From JAWVFM01 sp963739355 (GTDB lineage Bacteria; Actinomycetota; Thermoleophilia; Solirubrobacterales; 70-9): a stretch of DNA of 64,000 nucleotides. The position numbers and the translations under genes were made by a program. The notes beneath the pieces were generated by a model. That model made no database searches. It was not told the origin of the DNA and saw nothing but the letters and a program-made list of their open reading frames with translations. The DNA lies in the NCBI GenBank assembly GCA_963739355.1, contig CAVUAD010000007.1:434001-498000 (forward strand), given 5' to 3'. This document shows, one piece after another, positions 51,632 through 60,668 of this stretch. The first letter of the stretch is position 1. Each line of letters starts with the position of its first letter.

Positions 51632-51727
51632 GTGCTCTCCTCGGGTGGTGATTGCGCCTGGTCTCGACGCTAATGCGCCTGGGCACGAACGTGGGTGACA
51701 TCCGTCACTCGCCTATAGTCGGAAGCG

Positions 51728-52207
51728 ATGGCGAAGGGGCGCGGCACCCGGGCTGACGCCGTCGCCAAGGCGGCGCGTGCCGCTCGCGAGCGGGGCGCGG
51801 CCCAGCCGGAACGGCGCCGCCACCGTCCCGGGGGGCGCTCGATGGACGTCTTCGGCGGTGAGATCCGCCGCCGCGACCTCTTCCCGCTCCTGGTCCTGCA
51901 CCTGATCTCCGAGGAGCCGGGTTACGGCAACCAGCTGATCGAGGCGATCGAGCGGATGACCGACGGGGTCATCTCGGCCAACCCGAACACGATCTACCCA
52001 TTGCTTCGCGATCTCGAGGCGAACGGGATGATCGCCGGCCGCTGGGAGCACCCCGACCGTCGCAGCCGCCGCTACTACTCGATCACCGCAAAGGGCAGAA
52101 AGGAGTACCGGCGCCTCCACGCCGAGCTCGAGCCGTTCCTCGACTCCGTGATCCGCTCGGTCTCCCTGATCAAGCGAGAGATCTACGGGGATGGCGACCG
52201 TAAGTAG
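51728..52207 (+). CDS. PadR-family transcriptional regulator
   Basis: Product of 159 aa. A basic N-terminal extension of about 45 residues is followed by the winged helix: LFPLLVLHLISEEPGYGNQLIEAIERMTDGVISANPNTIYPLLRDLEANGMIAGRWEHPDRRSRRYYSITAKGRKEY. The YP-L-R-L-E-G recognition segment and the RRYY wing are typical. The basic arm is longer than usual. Overlaps the next gene by 17 bp, so they are co-expressed. Confidence 0.92.
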   Translation: MAKGRGTRADAVAKAARAARERGAAQPERRRHRPGGRSMDVFGGEIRRRDLFPLLVLHLISEEPGYGNQLIEAIERMTDGVISANPNTIYPLLRDLEANGMIAGRWEHPDRRSRRYYSITAKGRKEYRRLHAELEPFLDSVIRSVSLIKREIYGDGDRK

Positions 52208-52628
52208 CGCGGTCGCCGTGGCCGCGCCGCGCGGGGACGTCTGGCGCCTCTACTTCGATCAAGCCTCCTGGCCGCTCTGGGTCGACCAGTTCGCCGCCGT
52301 CGTCTCGGCGGTCGGCTACCCCGAGGTCGGCGGCGAGCTGGTCTGGCGCTCCGGCAAGGCCGGGCGCGGCGAGGTCCGCGAGAAGGTCATCGAGCACGTG
52401 CCCGAGAGCCGCCATGCGATCAAGTTCACGGACCCCAGCACGGAGGGGCGGTTGGTGACCGTGTTCAGCGACGACGGCGGACCGACGACGGTGTCGCTCG
52501 AGCTCGAGTACGAGCTCCTCTCCGGAGGCGTGTTCGCGGCGCTGAGCGACCTCTTCTTCGTTCGCTCGCAGATGCGCGGCTCGCTCGCTCGCTCGCTCGC
52601 CGGCCTGAGGCTGGAGCTGGGGGGGTAG
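52191..52628 (+). CDS. SRPBCC (START-like) ligand-binding protein
   Basis: Product of 145 aa. The sequence SSAVAVAAPRGDVWRLYFDQASWPLWVDQFAAVVS, then GELVWRSGKAGRGEVREKVIEHVPESRHAIKFTD and a C-terminal helix LSDLFFVRSQMRGSLARSLAGLRLELG follows the polyketide-cyclase/START helix-grip layout with a hydrophobic cavity. It overlaps padR and may carry a ligand of that regulator or a lipid. Confidence 0.82.
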   Translation: MATVSSAVAVAAPRGDVWRLYFDQASWPLWVDQFAAVVSAVGYPEVGGELVWRSGKAGRGEVREKVIEHVPESRHAIKFTDPSTEGRLVTVFSDDGGPTTVSLELEYELLSGGVFAALSDLFFVRSQMRGSLARSLAGLRLELGG

Positions 52629-52694
52629 CCACCGGCCCGCGGCCGGTACGCTCCGCCGCCGGAAACGCCGAAACTCTTCTGATCGGAGACTGGT

Positions 52695-54692
52695 TTGTTC
52701 GTATTCAAGGCCGCAGTCGTCGGGGCGGGGACGATGGGTGGCGAGATCGCCCAGGTCATCGCATCGGCCGACGTCGAGGTCGTCCTCAAGGACGTCAAGC
52801 AGGAGTTCGTGGACGCCGGGCTGGAGAAGGCCCGCTCGCTGACGAAGGCGAGCGTCGACAAGCTGGTCGCCAAGGAGAAGATCACCGAGGCCGAGGCCGA
52901 GGAGCAGCTCGAGGCGGTCATGGGCCGGATCACGGGCGCACTCGACTACTCGGGGTTCGGCGACGTCGACTTCGTGATCGAGGCGGCGCCCGAGAAGATG
53001 GAGATCAAGCAGCAGGTGTTCGCCGAGCTCGACTCCGTGACCCCGGGCCACGCGGTCCTCGCCTCCAACACGTCTTCGCTGTCGATCACCGAGATGGGGC
53101 TCGCGACACTGCGCCCGGACAAGGTCTGCGGCTTCCACTTCTTCTTCCCCGCGTCGGTGATGCCTCTGGTCGAGGTCGTCGCCGGCGAGGACACGACGGA
53201 GGAGACGCTGCAGGCGGCGTCCAACTTCGCCCAGGCGATCCGCAAGCAGCCGATCACATGCGAGGAGGTCCCGGGCTTCGTCGTCAACCGCATCCTGAAC
53301 TCCGCGGTTGGCGAGGTCTGGCGCGAGCAGGAGGAGAAGGGCCTGTCGATCAAGAAGATCGACGAGGCGGTCGCCGAGGCGAAGACCGCCCCGATGGGCC
53401 CGTTCATCCTCGGCGACATGCTCGGCCTGGACACGATCGTCCACGTCGCCGAGCACCTCAACGAGTCCTACGGGGACAGCTTCTACGTCCACAAGGGCAT
53501 GCAGGAGAAGGTGGCCGAGGGCAAGCTCGGCCTGAAGAGCGGGGGAGAGGGCCTCTACAAGGACGGGGAGCCGCAGGTCCCGGGCGACGCCGACCCGCCG
53601 GATGACCTTGCCGACCTGTTCACGGCAAAGGCTCTCGTCGAGAGCTGCCTGCTGATCGAGGAGGGTGTCGCGAACGTGCGCGACATCGATCTCGGGATGA
53701 TGGCCGGCGCCGGCATGGATCCCCGCCGCGGGATCTTCCCGCCGCTGATGAAGGCGGACATGGACGGCCTCGACGTCGTCTTCGAGCGCCTCGAGAAGCT
53801 GGCCGCGGAACGCGGCGAGCGCTTCGAGCCGCCCGTGATCCTGCGCCGGCTGGTTGCGCAGGGCCGTCTGGGCCTGAAGTCGGGTCAGGGGTTCTATGCC
53901 TACCCGCAGCCCGACGAGGGCGAGCAGACCGACACGGTGAAGCTCGAGACCCGGGGCGGCGTTGCGATCGCATGGCTCGCGAACCCGCCGATGAACGCGA
54001 TCTCCCCGCAGCTGATCGAGGACCTCGGAACGGTTTGGAAGCGCCTCGACGAGGCGGGCGACGTCCACGCGATGGTCATCTGCTCGACCGTCCCCGTCGT
54101 GTTCTCGGCCGGGGCGGACATCAAGTCGTTCACCCAGACGGACCCCGAGAAGGGCGCCGAGATCTCGGCCGGAGGCCACAACCTGCTCCGGGCACTCGGC
54201 AGCGGCCGCATCGTGACGATCGCCGCCGTCAACGCCCTCGCCTTCGGCGGCGGCTGCGAGCTGGCGATGGCCTGCGACTTCCGGATCGCCGCCGCCTCCG
54301 CCGTCTTCGGCCAGCCGGAGATCAAGCTGGGGATCATTCCCGGCTTCGGGGGCACGCAGCGGCTGCCGAAGCTCGTCGGCCCCGCGAAGGCACTGGAGAT
54401 GAACCTGATCGGCGACGCGGTTTCCAGCGTCGACGCGCTCGAGCACGGGCTCGCCGATCGCGTCGTGCCCGATCACGAGCTGTTCGACACCGCGCTGATG
54501 TGGGCTCGCCGCCTCGCGGGCCAGGCCCCGGTTGCGGTCGAGCAGATCAAGCTCGTGTCCAACAAGGGCGACCTCGACGCTGGGATCGAGGCCGAGAAGG
54601 AGGGCTTCGCGAAGGCCTTCCTGTCCGAGGACGGCAAGGAGGGAATCTCCGCCTTCCTCGGCAAGCGGACACCCAAGTGGACCGGCAAATAG
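52695..54692 (+). CDS. 3-hydroxyacyl-CoA dehydrogenase / enoyl-CoA hydratase fusion, reversed order
   Basis: Product of 665 aa from TTG 52695. The N-terminal part (1-400) is the dehydrogenase: GAGTMG (10-15), catalytic H148 and E160 in FHFFFPASVMPLVEV, and the C-terminal helical domains. The hydratase (about 413-600) follows, with oxyanion FSAGADIKSF, E522 (FGGGCEL) and E542 (QPEIKLG). FadB and FadJ carry the hydratase first, so this order is the reverse, as in the archaeal crotonyl-CoA hydratase/dehydrogenase fusions. It does steps two and three of beta-oxidation in one chain. No thiolase is in this window. Confidence 0.93.
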   Translation: MFVFKAAVVGAGTMGGEIAQVIASADVEVVLKDVKQEFVDAGLEKARSLTKASVDKLVAKEKITEAEAEEQLEAVMGRITGALDYSGFGDVDFVIEAAPEKMEIKQQVFAELDSVTPGHAVLASNTSSLSITEMGLATLRPDKVCGFHFFFPASVMPLVEVVAGEDTTEETLQAASNFAQAIRKQPITCEEVPGFVVNRILNSAVGEVWREQEEKGLSIKKIDEAVAEAKTAPMGPFILGDMLGLDTIVHVAEHLNESYGDSFYVHKGMQEKVAEGKLGLKSGGEGLYKDGEPQVPGDADPPDDLADLFTAKALVESCLLIEEGVANVRDIDLGMMAGAGMDPRRGIFPPLMKADMDGLDVVFERLEKLAAERGERFEPPVILRRLVAQGRLGLKSGQGFYAYPQPDEGEQTDTVKLETRGGVAIAWLANPPMNAISPQLIEDLGTVWKRLDEAGDVHAMVICSTVPVVFSAGADIKSFTQTDPEKGAEISAGGHNLLRALGSGRIVTIAAVNALAFGGGCELAMACDFRIAAASAVFGQPEIKLGIIPGFGGTQRLPKLVGPAKALEMNLIGDAVSSVDALEHGLADRVVPDHELFDTALMWARRLAGQAPVAVEQIKLVSNKGDLDAGIEAEKEGFAKAFLSEDGKEGISAFLGKRTPKWTGK

Positions 54693-54715
54693 CCGGTGGC
54701 AGGCCGCAGGTAGAA

Positions 54716-55492
54716 ATGGAGCGGCAGTCCGCAGTCCGCAGTCCGCAGGGCAATGCCCTCCGGCTCGCGGAGCTGATCCGCGAGTCGTCCTCGACGGTTG
54801 CCCTGACCGGGGCCGGGATCTCGGTCCCGTCCGGGATCCCGGACTTCCGCACCCCCGGGAAGGGCCTGTGGACGAAGGTCGACCCCATGAAGGTCGCCCA
54901 CATCGACGCGTTCCATCGCGACACCGCCGCTTTCTGGAGCTACTACCGGCCACGCTTTGCGGACCTGGGCGACAAGCAGCCGAACCCGGCGCACGAGGCC
55001 CTCGCCCTGCTCGAGGAGCGGGGCCTGCTCGACGCGGTGATCACGCAGAACATCGACCGCCTGCACCGCAAGGCCGGGTCGCGGGAGATCGTCGAGGTCC
55101 ACGGCTCGATCGCGACGTCGAGCTGCACGACGTGCGGCTCGCGTTACCCGCTCGACCAGGTGGACGCCCTGTTCGACGACGACGGCGTGGCGACCTGTCC
55201 CGGGTGCCTTGGGAAGGTGAAGCCGGACGTGGTGCTGTTCGGCGAGCTGCTGCCCGAGCATGCCATCGCGCGGGCGCAGGCCCTGTGCGCCGGCGCCGAC
55301 CTGCTCGTCTGCATCGGCAGCTCACTCGAGGTGCATCCGGTCGCGGCGCTTCCCGACCTGACGCTGGCGGCGGGCGGCAAGCTCGCGATCGTGACCCGGA
55401 GCGCCACGCCATACGACCGGGAGGCTGCGGTCCGGATGGACGGCGACGTCGTCGACGACCTGACCTCCGTTCTCGGCGCTCTCGACCCGTGA
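54716..55492 (+). CDS. cobB: Sirtuin (Sir2/CobB) deacylase
   Basis: Product of 258 aa from ATG 54716. NAD-dependent lysine deacylase. GAGIS (32-36), TQNIDRLHRKAG (110-121), catalytic H129 (EVHGS), and the zinc ribbon C137/C140/C161/C164 are all intact. Sirtuins in beta-oxidation contexts often regulate acyl-CoA enzymes, fitting the gene just upstream. Three copies of a 7-bp repeat lie right after the start. It overlaps the HAD gene by 4 bp. Confidence 0.95.
   Translation: MERQSAVRSPQGNALRLAELIRESSSTVALTGAGISVPSGIPDFRTPGKGLWTKVDPMKVAHIDAFHRDTAAFWSYYRPRFADLGDKQPNPAHEALALLEERGLLDAVITQNIDRLHRKAGSREIVEVHGSIATSSCTTCGSRYPLDQVDALFDDDGVATCPGCLGKVKPDVVLFGELLPEHAIARAQALCAGADLLVCIGSSLEVHPVAALPDLTLAAGGKLAIVTRSATPYDREAAVRMDGDVVDDLTSVLGALDP
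54725..54748. repeat. 7-bp tandem repeat just inside the sirtuin gene
   Basis: CAGTCCG occurs three times (54725-54745) and is followed by CAG, four codons after the ATG. Because 7 is not a multiple of 3, gain or loss of one unit shifts the frame of the whole protein. It could act as a phase-variation switch, or be the source of an assembly error. Confidence 0.5.
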
Positions 55493-56145
55493 GCCTGCCG
55501 GCCGCAGTTGCCTTCGACAACGACGGGCTGCTTCTCGACACCGAGTTCTTGTGGACGCTGGCCGAGCGCGAGCTCTTCGCCCGGCGCGGTGTGCAGTTCA
55601 CGCACGAGCACAAGCTCCAGGTCGTGGGCGCGTCGGCGGAGGTGGCCGGCCCGATCTTTGCCCGCCTGCTCGGCGAGCCGGGTCAGGAGCAGGCCATCAT
55701 GGCCGAGCTCGACGACCTGGTGATGATCGAAGCTCGGGCCGGCGGTACGCCGCTGCCCGGCGCCCGGGAGCTGGTGCGGGCGCTCGGCGAGGCGGGCATC
55801 CCGATCGCGCTGGTGTCCAACTCGCCGCCTGAGTTCGTTCGCGCGGTGATTGGGCCAACCGGTCTCGAGGCGTCGTTCGAGTTCCTTGTCACGCCCGTCG
55901 ACGGCTTTCGCCCGAAGCCCGCGCCCGACCTCTACTTGGAAGCCTCGCGCCGCCTCGGGTCTTCGCCGACCGAGATGGTCGTGCTGGAGGACTCGCGGCC
56001 GGGAGTCGGGGGCGCGCTCGCCGCCGGCGCCCGGGTGATCGGCGTGCCCTCGGTCCCCGGCGTCGAGCTCGAGGGATGCGAGCTCTTGGCGGACTCCCTG
56101 GACTCCCTCGAAGTCTGGGAGGCGTTGGGCCTACCGCGCCCGTAG
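55489..56145 (+). CDS. HAD-superfamily phosphatase (beta-PGM/CbbY-like)
   Basis: Product of 218 aa from GTG 55489, overlapping the sirtuin by 4 bp. Motif I FDNDGLLLDTE (nucleophile D10, acid D12), motif II LVSNSPP, motif III lysine and the late acids VVLEDSRPGVGGALAAG are in order, with a helical cap between. It hydrolyses a phosphate ester; the cap resembles phosphoglucomutase-like or phosphoglycolate-like enzymes. Its 3' end overlaps the convergent membrane protein gene by 214 bp. Confidence 0.9.
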   Translation: MSLPAAVAFDNDGLLLDTEFLWTLAERELFARRGVQFTHEHKLQVVGASAEVAGPIFARLLGEPGQEQAIMAELDDLVMIEARAGGTPLPGARELVRALGEAGIPIALVSNSPPEFVRAVIGPTGLEASFEFLVTPVDGFRPKPAPDLYLEASRRLGSSPTEMVVLEDSRPGVGGALAAGARVIGVPSVPGVELEGCELLADSLDSLEVWEALGLPRP

Positions 56146-56552
56146 TGACTCTCGAAAGCCGTGGCGATCGCGGCCATCACGCCAAGGAGGACCAGGACGC
56201 CGGACGCAGCGGCGATCGTCTCGTGGTTGGTCAAGCCGGCGACGCCGAACGTCGCGAAGAGCGCCAGGAGGGCTGCCGCGTAGAGCCGCGAGTGGGGCTG
56301 CGGCCGGTCGTCGAGGTGGAGCATCGCGCGGTCGCGGGCGTCCGAGGGCACCACGAGGACGGCGAGCGCGCAGAGCGGTGCGAGCACCAGGCAGAGACCG
56401 ATCACGAAGTCCGCGTCGGCAACGGAGTCATGCCAGAAGATCAGGCCGCTCGCTCCAAGGAGCAGGGCGACGGCGCCGATCAGCGCGCAGGCTTGCGCGA
56501 GGGGCGGGTCCGGGGTCGCCTGGAGGCGACGGTTCCACGTGAGTAGCAACAC
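55932..56552 (-). CDS. Four-helix membrane protein with antisense-overlapping tail
   Basis: Product of 206 aa from GTG 56552. Four hydrophobic helices (LAQACALIGAVALLLGASGLIF, FVIGLCLVLAPLCALAVLVV, LYAAALLALFATFGVAGLT, TIAAASGVLVLLGVMAAIATA) occupy residues 18-135. The last 70 residues, Ser/Pro/Arg-rich, are the antisense of the HAD gene and are probably not a folded domain. The true end may be shorter. Family not recognised. Confidence 0.6.
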   Translation of the reverse strand: MLLLTWNRRLQATPDPPLAQACALIGAVALLLGASGLIFWHDSVADADFVIGLCLVLAPLCALAVLVVPSDARDRAMLHLDDRPQPHSRLYAAALLALFATFGVAGLTNHETIAAASGVLVLLGVMAAIATAFESHYGRGRPNASQTSRESRESAKSSHPSSSTPGTEGTPITRAPAASAPPTPGRESSSTTISVGEDPRRREASK

Positions 56553-56621
56553 ACCACAGGAATCGGCCTCCCCGCCCGTGGCCTTGAGTCTTCCGAGGGC
56601 CCTCGGGCCCGAAAGCAGCCC

Positions 56622-57485
56622 TCAGCTGAGGATCCGCCGCCTGCGGATCACCCGTTCGGCGGTTGCAAGGGTTTCTTCGACCTCGTCCGGGTCGGGCGCG
56701 GAGCGGACGGCCGCCGCGGCCGCCGCGGAGAGCGCCTCGCGTCTCGACGCCAGGTTCTCGAGGTCGGCCGCCTGTTCGGGGCCGCCGGTGCCCTCGAGCT
56801 CCACGAGGAGGACGGCAACGGCGCTGCGGAGCTCGAGCACGGCCTCGCGAGCGCGCCCGGCGTCGAGGTCGGCTCGGGCGCGAAGGAGGAACGTCTCGCA
56901 GAGGTCGACGGTTTCGCGGCCGCCGAGCACCCGGGCGACGCGCTCCTGCGGCTGCAGCGACTCCGCGCGCCGCACCCGTGGCTCCGGCGTGGGAACGTCG
57001 ACCGCCTCGCTCCACTCCCCGGAGGCGACGGCCTCCCCGGCCCCGTACCCGACCCGCACGGCCAGGGCACGTTCGGCGGAGATGTCCGGCACGTAGGCGT
57101 CCTGCGCCGCCGTGCGGTGCGCGTGGAGCGCGCGGTTCAGCACCTTCAGCCCGCGGCCGACGATGTCCTCGAGCTCGGAGTCCGAGCGGCTCGTCCTCGC
57201 CAGCCACTCGGCCGCGGCCGCCTCGTCGCCAAACGGCTCGGCGCGGACCACCGTGGCACGCCGGATCTGGAGGGTCGGCACAGCGTCCTCTGGTCCGACG
57301 TCGCGAGACCGGTTGCGGCGGCGACGCCGCGGCCGCCCGATCAGCGCATCGACGACCTCGAAGACGAGCACGTCCTCAGGCTCGCCGTCGGGCTGGTCCG
57401 CAGGGCGCACCGGGTAGCGGCCGGGAACGAGGCCGTAGTCGCTCGCCAGGTCGAACTGGACGAACGGAAAGGCTTGAGTGCTCAC
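56622..57485 (-). CDS. Conserved hypothetical protein, 287 aa
   Basis: From GTG 57485. The N-terminal domain (STQAFPFVQFDLASDYGLVPGRYPVR) is a compact beta-rich unit; the rest is helical, with long Ala/Arg/Glu-rich helices and no membrane segment or signal. I do not recognise it. It lies 25 bp downstream of the peptidoglycan hydrolase gene on the same strand and may be part of its transcript. Confidence 0.7.
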   Translation of the reverse strand: MSTQAFPFVQFDLASDYGLVPGRYPVRPADQPDGEPEDVLVFEVVDALIGRPRRRRRNRSRDVGPEDAVPTLQIRRATVVRAEPFGDEAAAAEWLARTSRSDSELEDIVGRGLKVLNRALHAHRTAAQDAYVPDISAERALAVRVGYGAGEAVASGEWSEAVDVPTPEPRVRRAESLQPQERVARVLGGRETVDLCETFLLRARADLDAGRAREAVLELRSAVAVLLVELEGTGGPEQAADLENLASRREALSAAAAAAVRSAPDPDEVEETLATAERVIRRRRILS

Positions 57486-57510
57486 CGGCGGCCCGGTTGC
57501 GGGCCGGCGA

Positions 57511-60081
57511 TCAGTCGCCTGAGCCCTTGCGGACCTTCAGCGAGAAGCGCGAGGGCTTGGTGGGCACCGTCGGGTTGTGGATCTGCGCGATCCGGCCGAT
57601 GAGGCGCTGCCACTGCTTGCCCTTCAGCAGGGAGTCGAGCTGGCCCGACGTGGTGCTGGTCCTGCCGGTGCCCTTGCCGTTGTAGCCCACGTCGCCGGGA
57701 CGCGGCGCGTAGCCCACATGGATGTGGTTGTAGTGGTCGGGCATCGAGAAGGAGGGCCCGCCGAGGTTCATCAGCGAGATGACCTGGTGCGGCTCCATGT
57801 TGCCCTGGAGCTTCAGGAGCGTCTTGATCACTGCCTCGGTGATCGTGCCCGGCCCCTGGTTGCCGACGATCGGGATGCCGTTGACAACCGCGATGTCCAT
57901 CGCGTCCCCGTAGTAGTGCTCGGAGACGTAGCCGGAGACGGACATCATGCTGTGCCCGCACTTCAGCGCGGTGATCGTGAGGCGGAAGCCGTTGTCGGCC
58001 AGGTACTCCATGGCGGCCAGGACGCGCTGGTCGATCTGACCCGTCCTGATGTCCTGGCGACCGCACTGGTAGATGGAGAGCCGCGGATCGCTGAGGACCT
58101 GCCGCTGGAGCTGCGACTTGGAGGCGAGGAGGGCCTGGCTGACGCTGGTGCTGGCGAAGGGGTTCTTGCCGGCGGCCCGGTAGATCGCGGTGTCCTCGAG
58201 GAGCTTCCAGCCGTCGAGGATGGGCTTCGGGTCGATCTTCGGCGCGCCGCGACCGGCGGGCTGGATGGAGAAGTTGAGGTGCGGGGCCAGCCCGTTGGAG
58301 GCGTCGATCCGCCCGAGGACGGTGCCGGCGACAACCTTCGACCCCTTCTTGAGGGTCTTCAGGTTCATCGTCTTGCTGTCGTAGCGAAGGATGTCGTGGT
58401 TGTAGGCCTTGGTGGTCTCGTACCTGAGCGTGTGCTTGTGGAGCTGCCCGCTGACGTCCGCGTTGTCGCGGTTGGCCTTGCGCTCCGGGAGCGCGAAGAG
58501 CCGGCGCTGCGTGTCCTCGGTGTTCGTCGGCTGCGGCTTCACCGGCGTGGCGCGCTGCGCCGTGGTCGTCTTCGCCGCCTTGCCGGGCGCGACCTTGGCC
58601 GCGGCGCCGTTCAGGCCGGCCGTGGCGGTCGATCCCGCCGGCGCCTGCTTCACGCCATGCTGCGGGTTGACGATCTTGAAGGACCCCTTGGTGATCTTCG
58701 GCTTCTTCGGCACGGGGTACACCTTGGAGAGCGATCCAAGCTGCGCGTACGTGAAGCGGTTGCCGTAGGCGTCGGCCAGGACCACGTAGCGGCCGAGCTC
58801 CTTGTTGTGGCCGATCTTCTGGATCGTTCCGTCGTTGACGGCGACCACTGGGGAGCCGGCCTTCGCGTAGATGTTGATGCCGCGCCGGGTCGGCGAGCTG
58901 GTCACGACGTCGGCCACGTTGCCGGTCACGCCCTGGCGGGGCTTGGCCTGACGCGCGGCGGCGCGCTCCGAGATGTCGTCCGCATAGCGGGACCTGGCGG
59001 CGACCGGGAAGCGATCGCCCTCGGTGAGCCCGGTGAGCGAGCCGATCAGGTCGGAGGGGAGCTGGCCGTACTGACGCGCGTAGAGGAGAACCTCGTCGAC
59101 GTACCAGTCGGCGTGGTTGTAGGCGAAGATTCCGCGGCGGATGTCCTTGTCGCCGCCGGCCGCCTTGAGGTAGCGGGCCGCGGCGCAGATCGCGTCCACC
59201 GGGTTGTAGGGGTCGGCGCGGCCGTCGCCGTTGGCGTCGACGCCGTACGCCTTCCACGTGGAGGGCAGGAACTGCATCCACCCCACGGCACCCGCGGTGG
59301 AGACGTTGAGGTTGGTGCCGAAGTCGGTCTCGATGCGGTTGATCCCGGCAAGCACCTGCCACGGGATCCCGTACTGCGTGCCACAGGCCTGGTAGATGGA
59401 GAGGAGGAAGGGCGGGATGGAGAACTGCGAGATGACGAAGTCCGGCACGCCGGCCGGCGCCGGTCCGAAGTTCGTGATCGTCAGGCCGGGGTTGGCATTG
59501 GTCGGCACGCCGTTGGGCTTGCGCTCCGCCGTCTGCGGCATCGGCGTGGAGTCCTGGTCGGGCTTGATCCGGACGTGACCGCGCCGGGAGGAGCCGACGC
59601 GACCGCGCCGCCCGTGGTGGTTGCCGCCGCCGGGGGTGGTGCCGTTGCCCTGGCCCCCGCCGCCAACGGTGCCGCCGGTGCCGCCGGTGGTGGTGTTGCC
59701 GGGACCGCCGACGCTGCCGCCGCCGGTGGTGGTGTGGCCGCCGCCCGTGGTGGTCGACGGAGTCGTGCTCGTCGTGCCGGTGGAGGTGGTGCCGCCCGTG
59801 GTGGTTCCGGTGTTGCCGCTGCCGCTGGTCCCGGACTCGGTGTTGTCGAGGGGGCCGGAGCAGTCCGGGTCGGCAAGGTCGGTCAGGCCGTCGCCGTCGT
59901 CGTCCTTCAGGTTGGCGCACTGCGGGAGGGTGCCGACCGGCGGAAGCTGGGTGCCGCCCGGCAGGTTGACCGAGACGCCGGACTGGCCCGTGGTGATGAT
60001 GGACGAAGCGCTTGCGATCGCGGACACGGTGGCGGCAGCGATGACCACCAGCACCGTGATGAGAAACAGCTTCCGTCCCAT
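57511..60081 (-). CDS. Multidomain cell-wall hydrolase: SLT transglycosylase, M23-like and M15-like
   Basis: Product of 856 aa from ATG 60081. Signal/anchor (FLITVLVVIAAATVSAIA), a DxDGDG calcium-like loop at 60-72, and a Thr/Gly-rich linker to about residue 170. Then a lytic transglycosylase at about 215-325 with catalytic E251 (INRIETDFG, GWMQFLPSTWKAYG). A LytM/M23-like domain follows in two segments; its zinc His-x-Asp and the HxH pair are degraded (HLNFS for HLHFE), so it is likely inactive. A C-terminal M15-type peptidase has H722 (SEHYYGDAMD, D729) and HIH at 786-788. It should cut both glycan strands and stem peptides during growth. It is the divergent partner of the coiled-coil module across about 270 bp. 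Confidence 0.88.
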   Translation of the reverse strand: MGRKLFLITVLVVIAAATVSAIASASSIITTGQSGVSVNLPGGTQLPPVGTLPQCANLKDDDGDGLTDLADPDCSGPLDNTESGTSGSGNTGTTTGGTTSTGTTSTTPSTTTGGGHTTTGGGSVGGPGNTTTGGTGGTVGGGGQGNGTTPGGGNHHGRRGRVGSSRRGHVRIKPDQDSTPMPQTAERKPNGVPTNANPGLTITNFGPAPAGVPDFVISQFSIPPFLLSIYQACGTQYGIPWQVLAGINRIETDFGTNLNVSTAGAVGWMQFLPSTWKAYGVDANGDGRADPYNPVDAICAAARYLKAAGGDKDIRRGIFAYNHADWYVDEVLLYARQYGQLPSDLIGSLTGLTEGDRFPVAARSRYADDISERAAARQAKPRQGVTGNVADVVTSSPTRRGINIYAKAGSPVVAVNDGTIQKIGHNKELGRYVVLADAYGNRFTYAQLGSLSKVYPVPKKPKITKGSFKIVNPQHGVKQAPAGSTATAGLNGAAAKVAPGKAAKTTTAQRATPVKPQPTNTEDTQRRLFALPERKANRDNADVSGQLHKHTLRYETTKAYNHDILRYDSKTMNLKTLKKGSKVVAGTVLGRIDASNGLAPHLNFSIQPAGRGAPKIDPKPILDGWKLLEDTAIYRAAGKNPFASTSVSQALLASKSQLQRQVLSDPRLSIYQCGRQDIRTGQIDQRVLAAMEYLADNGFRLTITALKCGHSMMSVSGYVSEHYYGDAMDIAVVNGIPIVGNQGPGTITEAVIKTLLKLQGNMEPHQVISLMNLGGPSFSMPDHYNHIHVGYAPRPGDVGYNGKGTGRTSTTSGQLDSLLKGKQWQRLIGRIAQIHNPTVPTKPSRFSLKVRKGSGD

Positions 60082-60350
60082 GGCTTTACCTACGCACCCC
60101 AACTGCCTCGCGGCAGCGCACGAGGTGAGCTCCTCTGAGTGGGGCAACGCTACTTGTTATCCAGGGGCTTTGCAACGGAGAACCGTGTTCTTCACAGAGT
60201 CTTCAGAAAGCTATCCAACCCTGGAGCGGCGCGAGCCACCTCCCAGGCGTCGATCAAGCCTGAACCCCCATCGGCAGGCTATGGCTCATCCTTTACCCGG
60301 TAACCTCGCCGCGCGAACCGCTTCCCGCCGCGGCAAAGGCGTTTTTCGGA

Positions 60351-60668
60351 GTGACCGAACCGGAGCAACCAAATTCGAGCATCCGCGCACGGGGCGAAGA
60401 GGCCGTGGGCGAGCTCGCGCAGGCCCTGCTCGAGAACCCGCTCTTGAACACGGCTCTCGGCCGTGCGCTGGGGGCCGGGGAGCGCGCCGTCCAGGCACAG
60501 AGAAGCGCGATGGGAGCGCTCAACATCGCCTCCAGCGCCGACCTCGAGCGCATCACCAGGCGCCTGCGCTCGCTCTCGGATCGCCTCGAGGCGCTCGAGG
60601 ACCGGTTCGACGACCTGGCCGACGACATGGCGGCCATGCGGGCCGCGGCGAACCGTGACCCGGCCTGA
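60351..60668 (+). CDS. Coiled-coil protein, phasin-like
   Basis: Product of 105 aa from GTG 60351. Amphipathic helices (ELAQALLENPLLNTALGRAL, then RITRRLRSLSDRLEALEDRFDDLADDMAAM) predict a coiled coil as in poly(hydroxyalkanoate) granule-associated proteins. No signal peptide. Overlaps the next gene by 14 bp. It probably coats a lipid or polymer surface, or simply bundles; function not established. Confidence 0.68.
   Translation: MTEPEQPNSSIRARGEEAVGELAQALLENPLLNTALGRALGAGERAVQAQRSAMGALNIASSADLERITRRLRSLSDRLEALEDRFDDLADDMAAMRAAANRDPA

Noticed and set aside
57577..60138. An 853-codon plus-strand frame and an 812-codon minus-strand frame
   Set aside because: Both are shadows of the cell-wall hydrolase, whose motifs are in the 57511-60081 minus frame.
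60082..60350. c-di-AMP riboswitch before the transglycosylase gene
   Set aside because: A weak resemblance (GCAGTTGGGGTGCGTAGG on the minus strand) does not include the required paired boxes.
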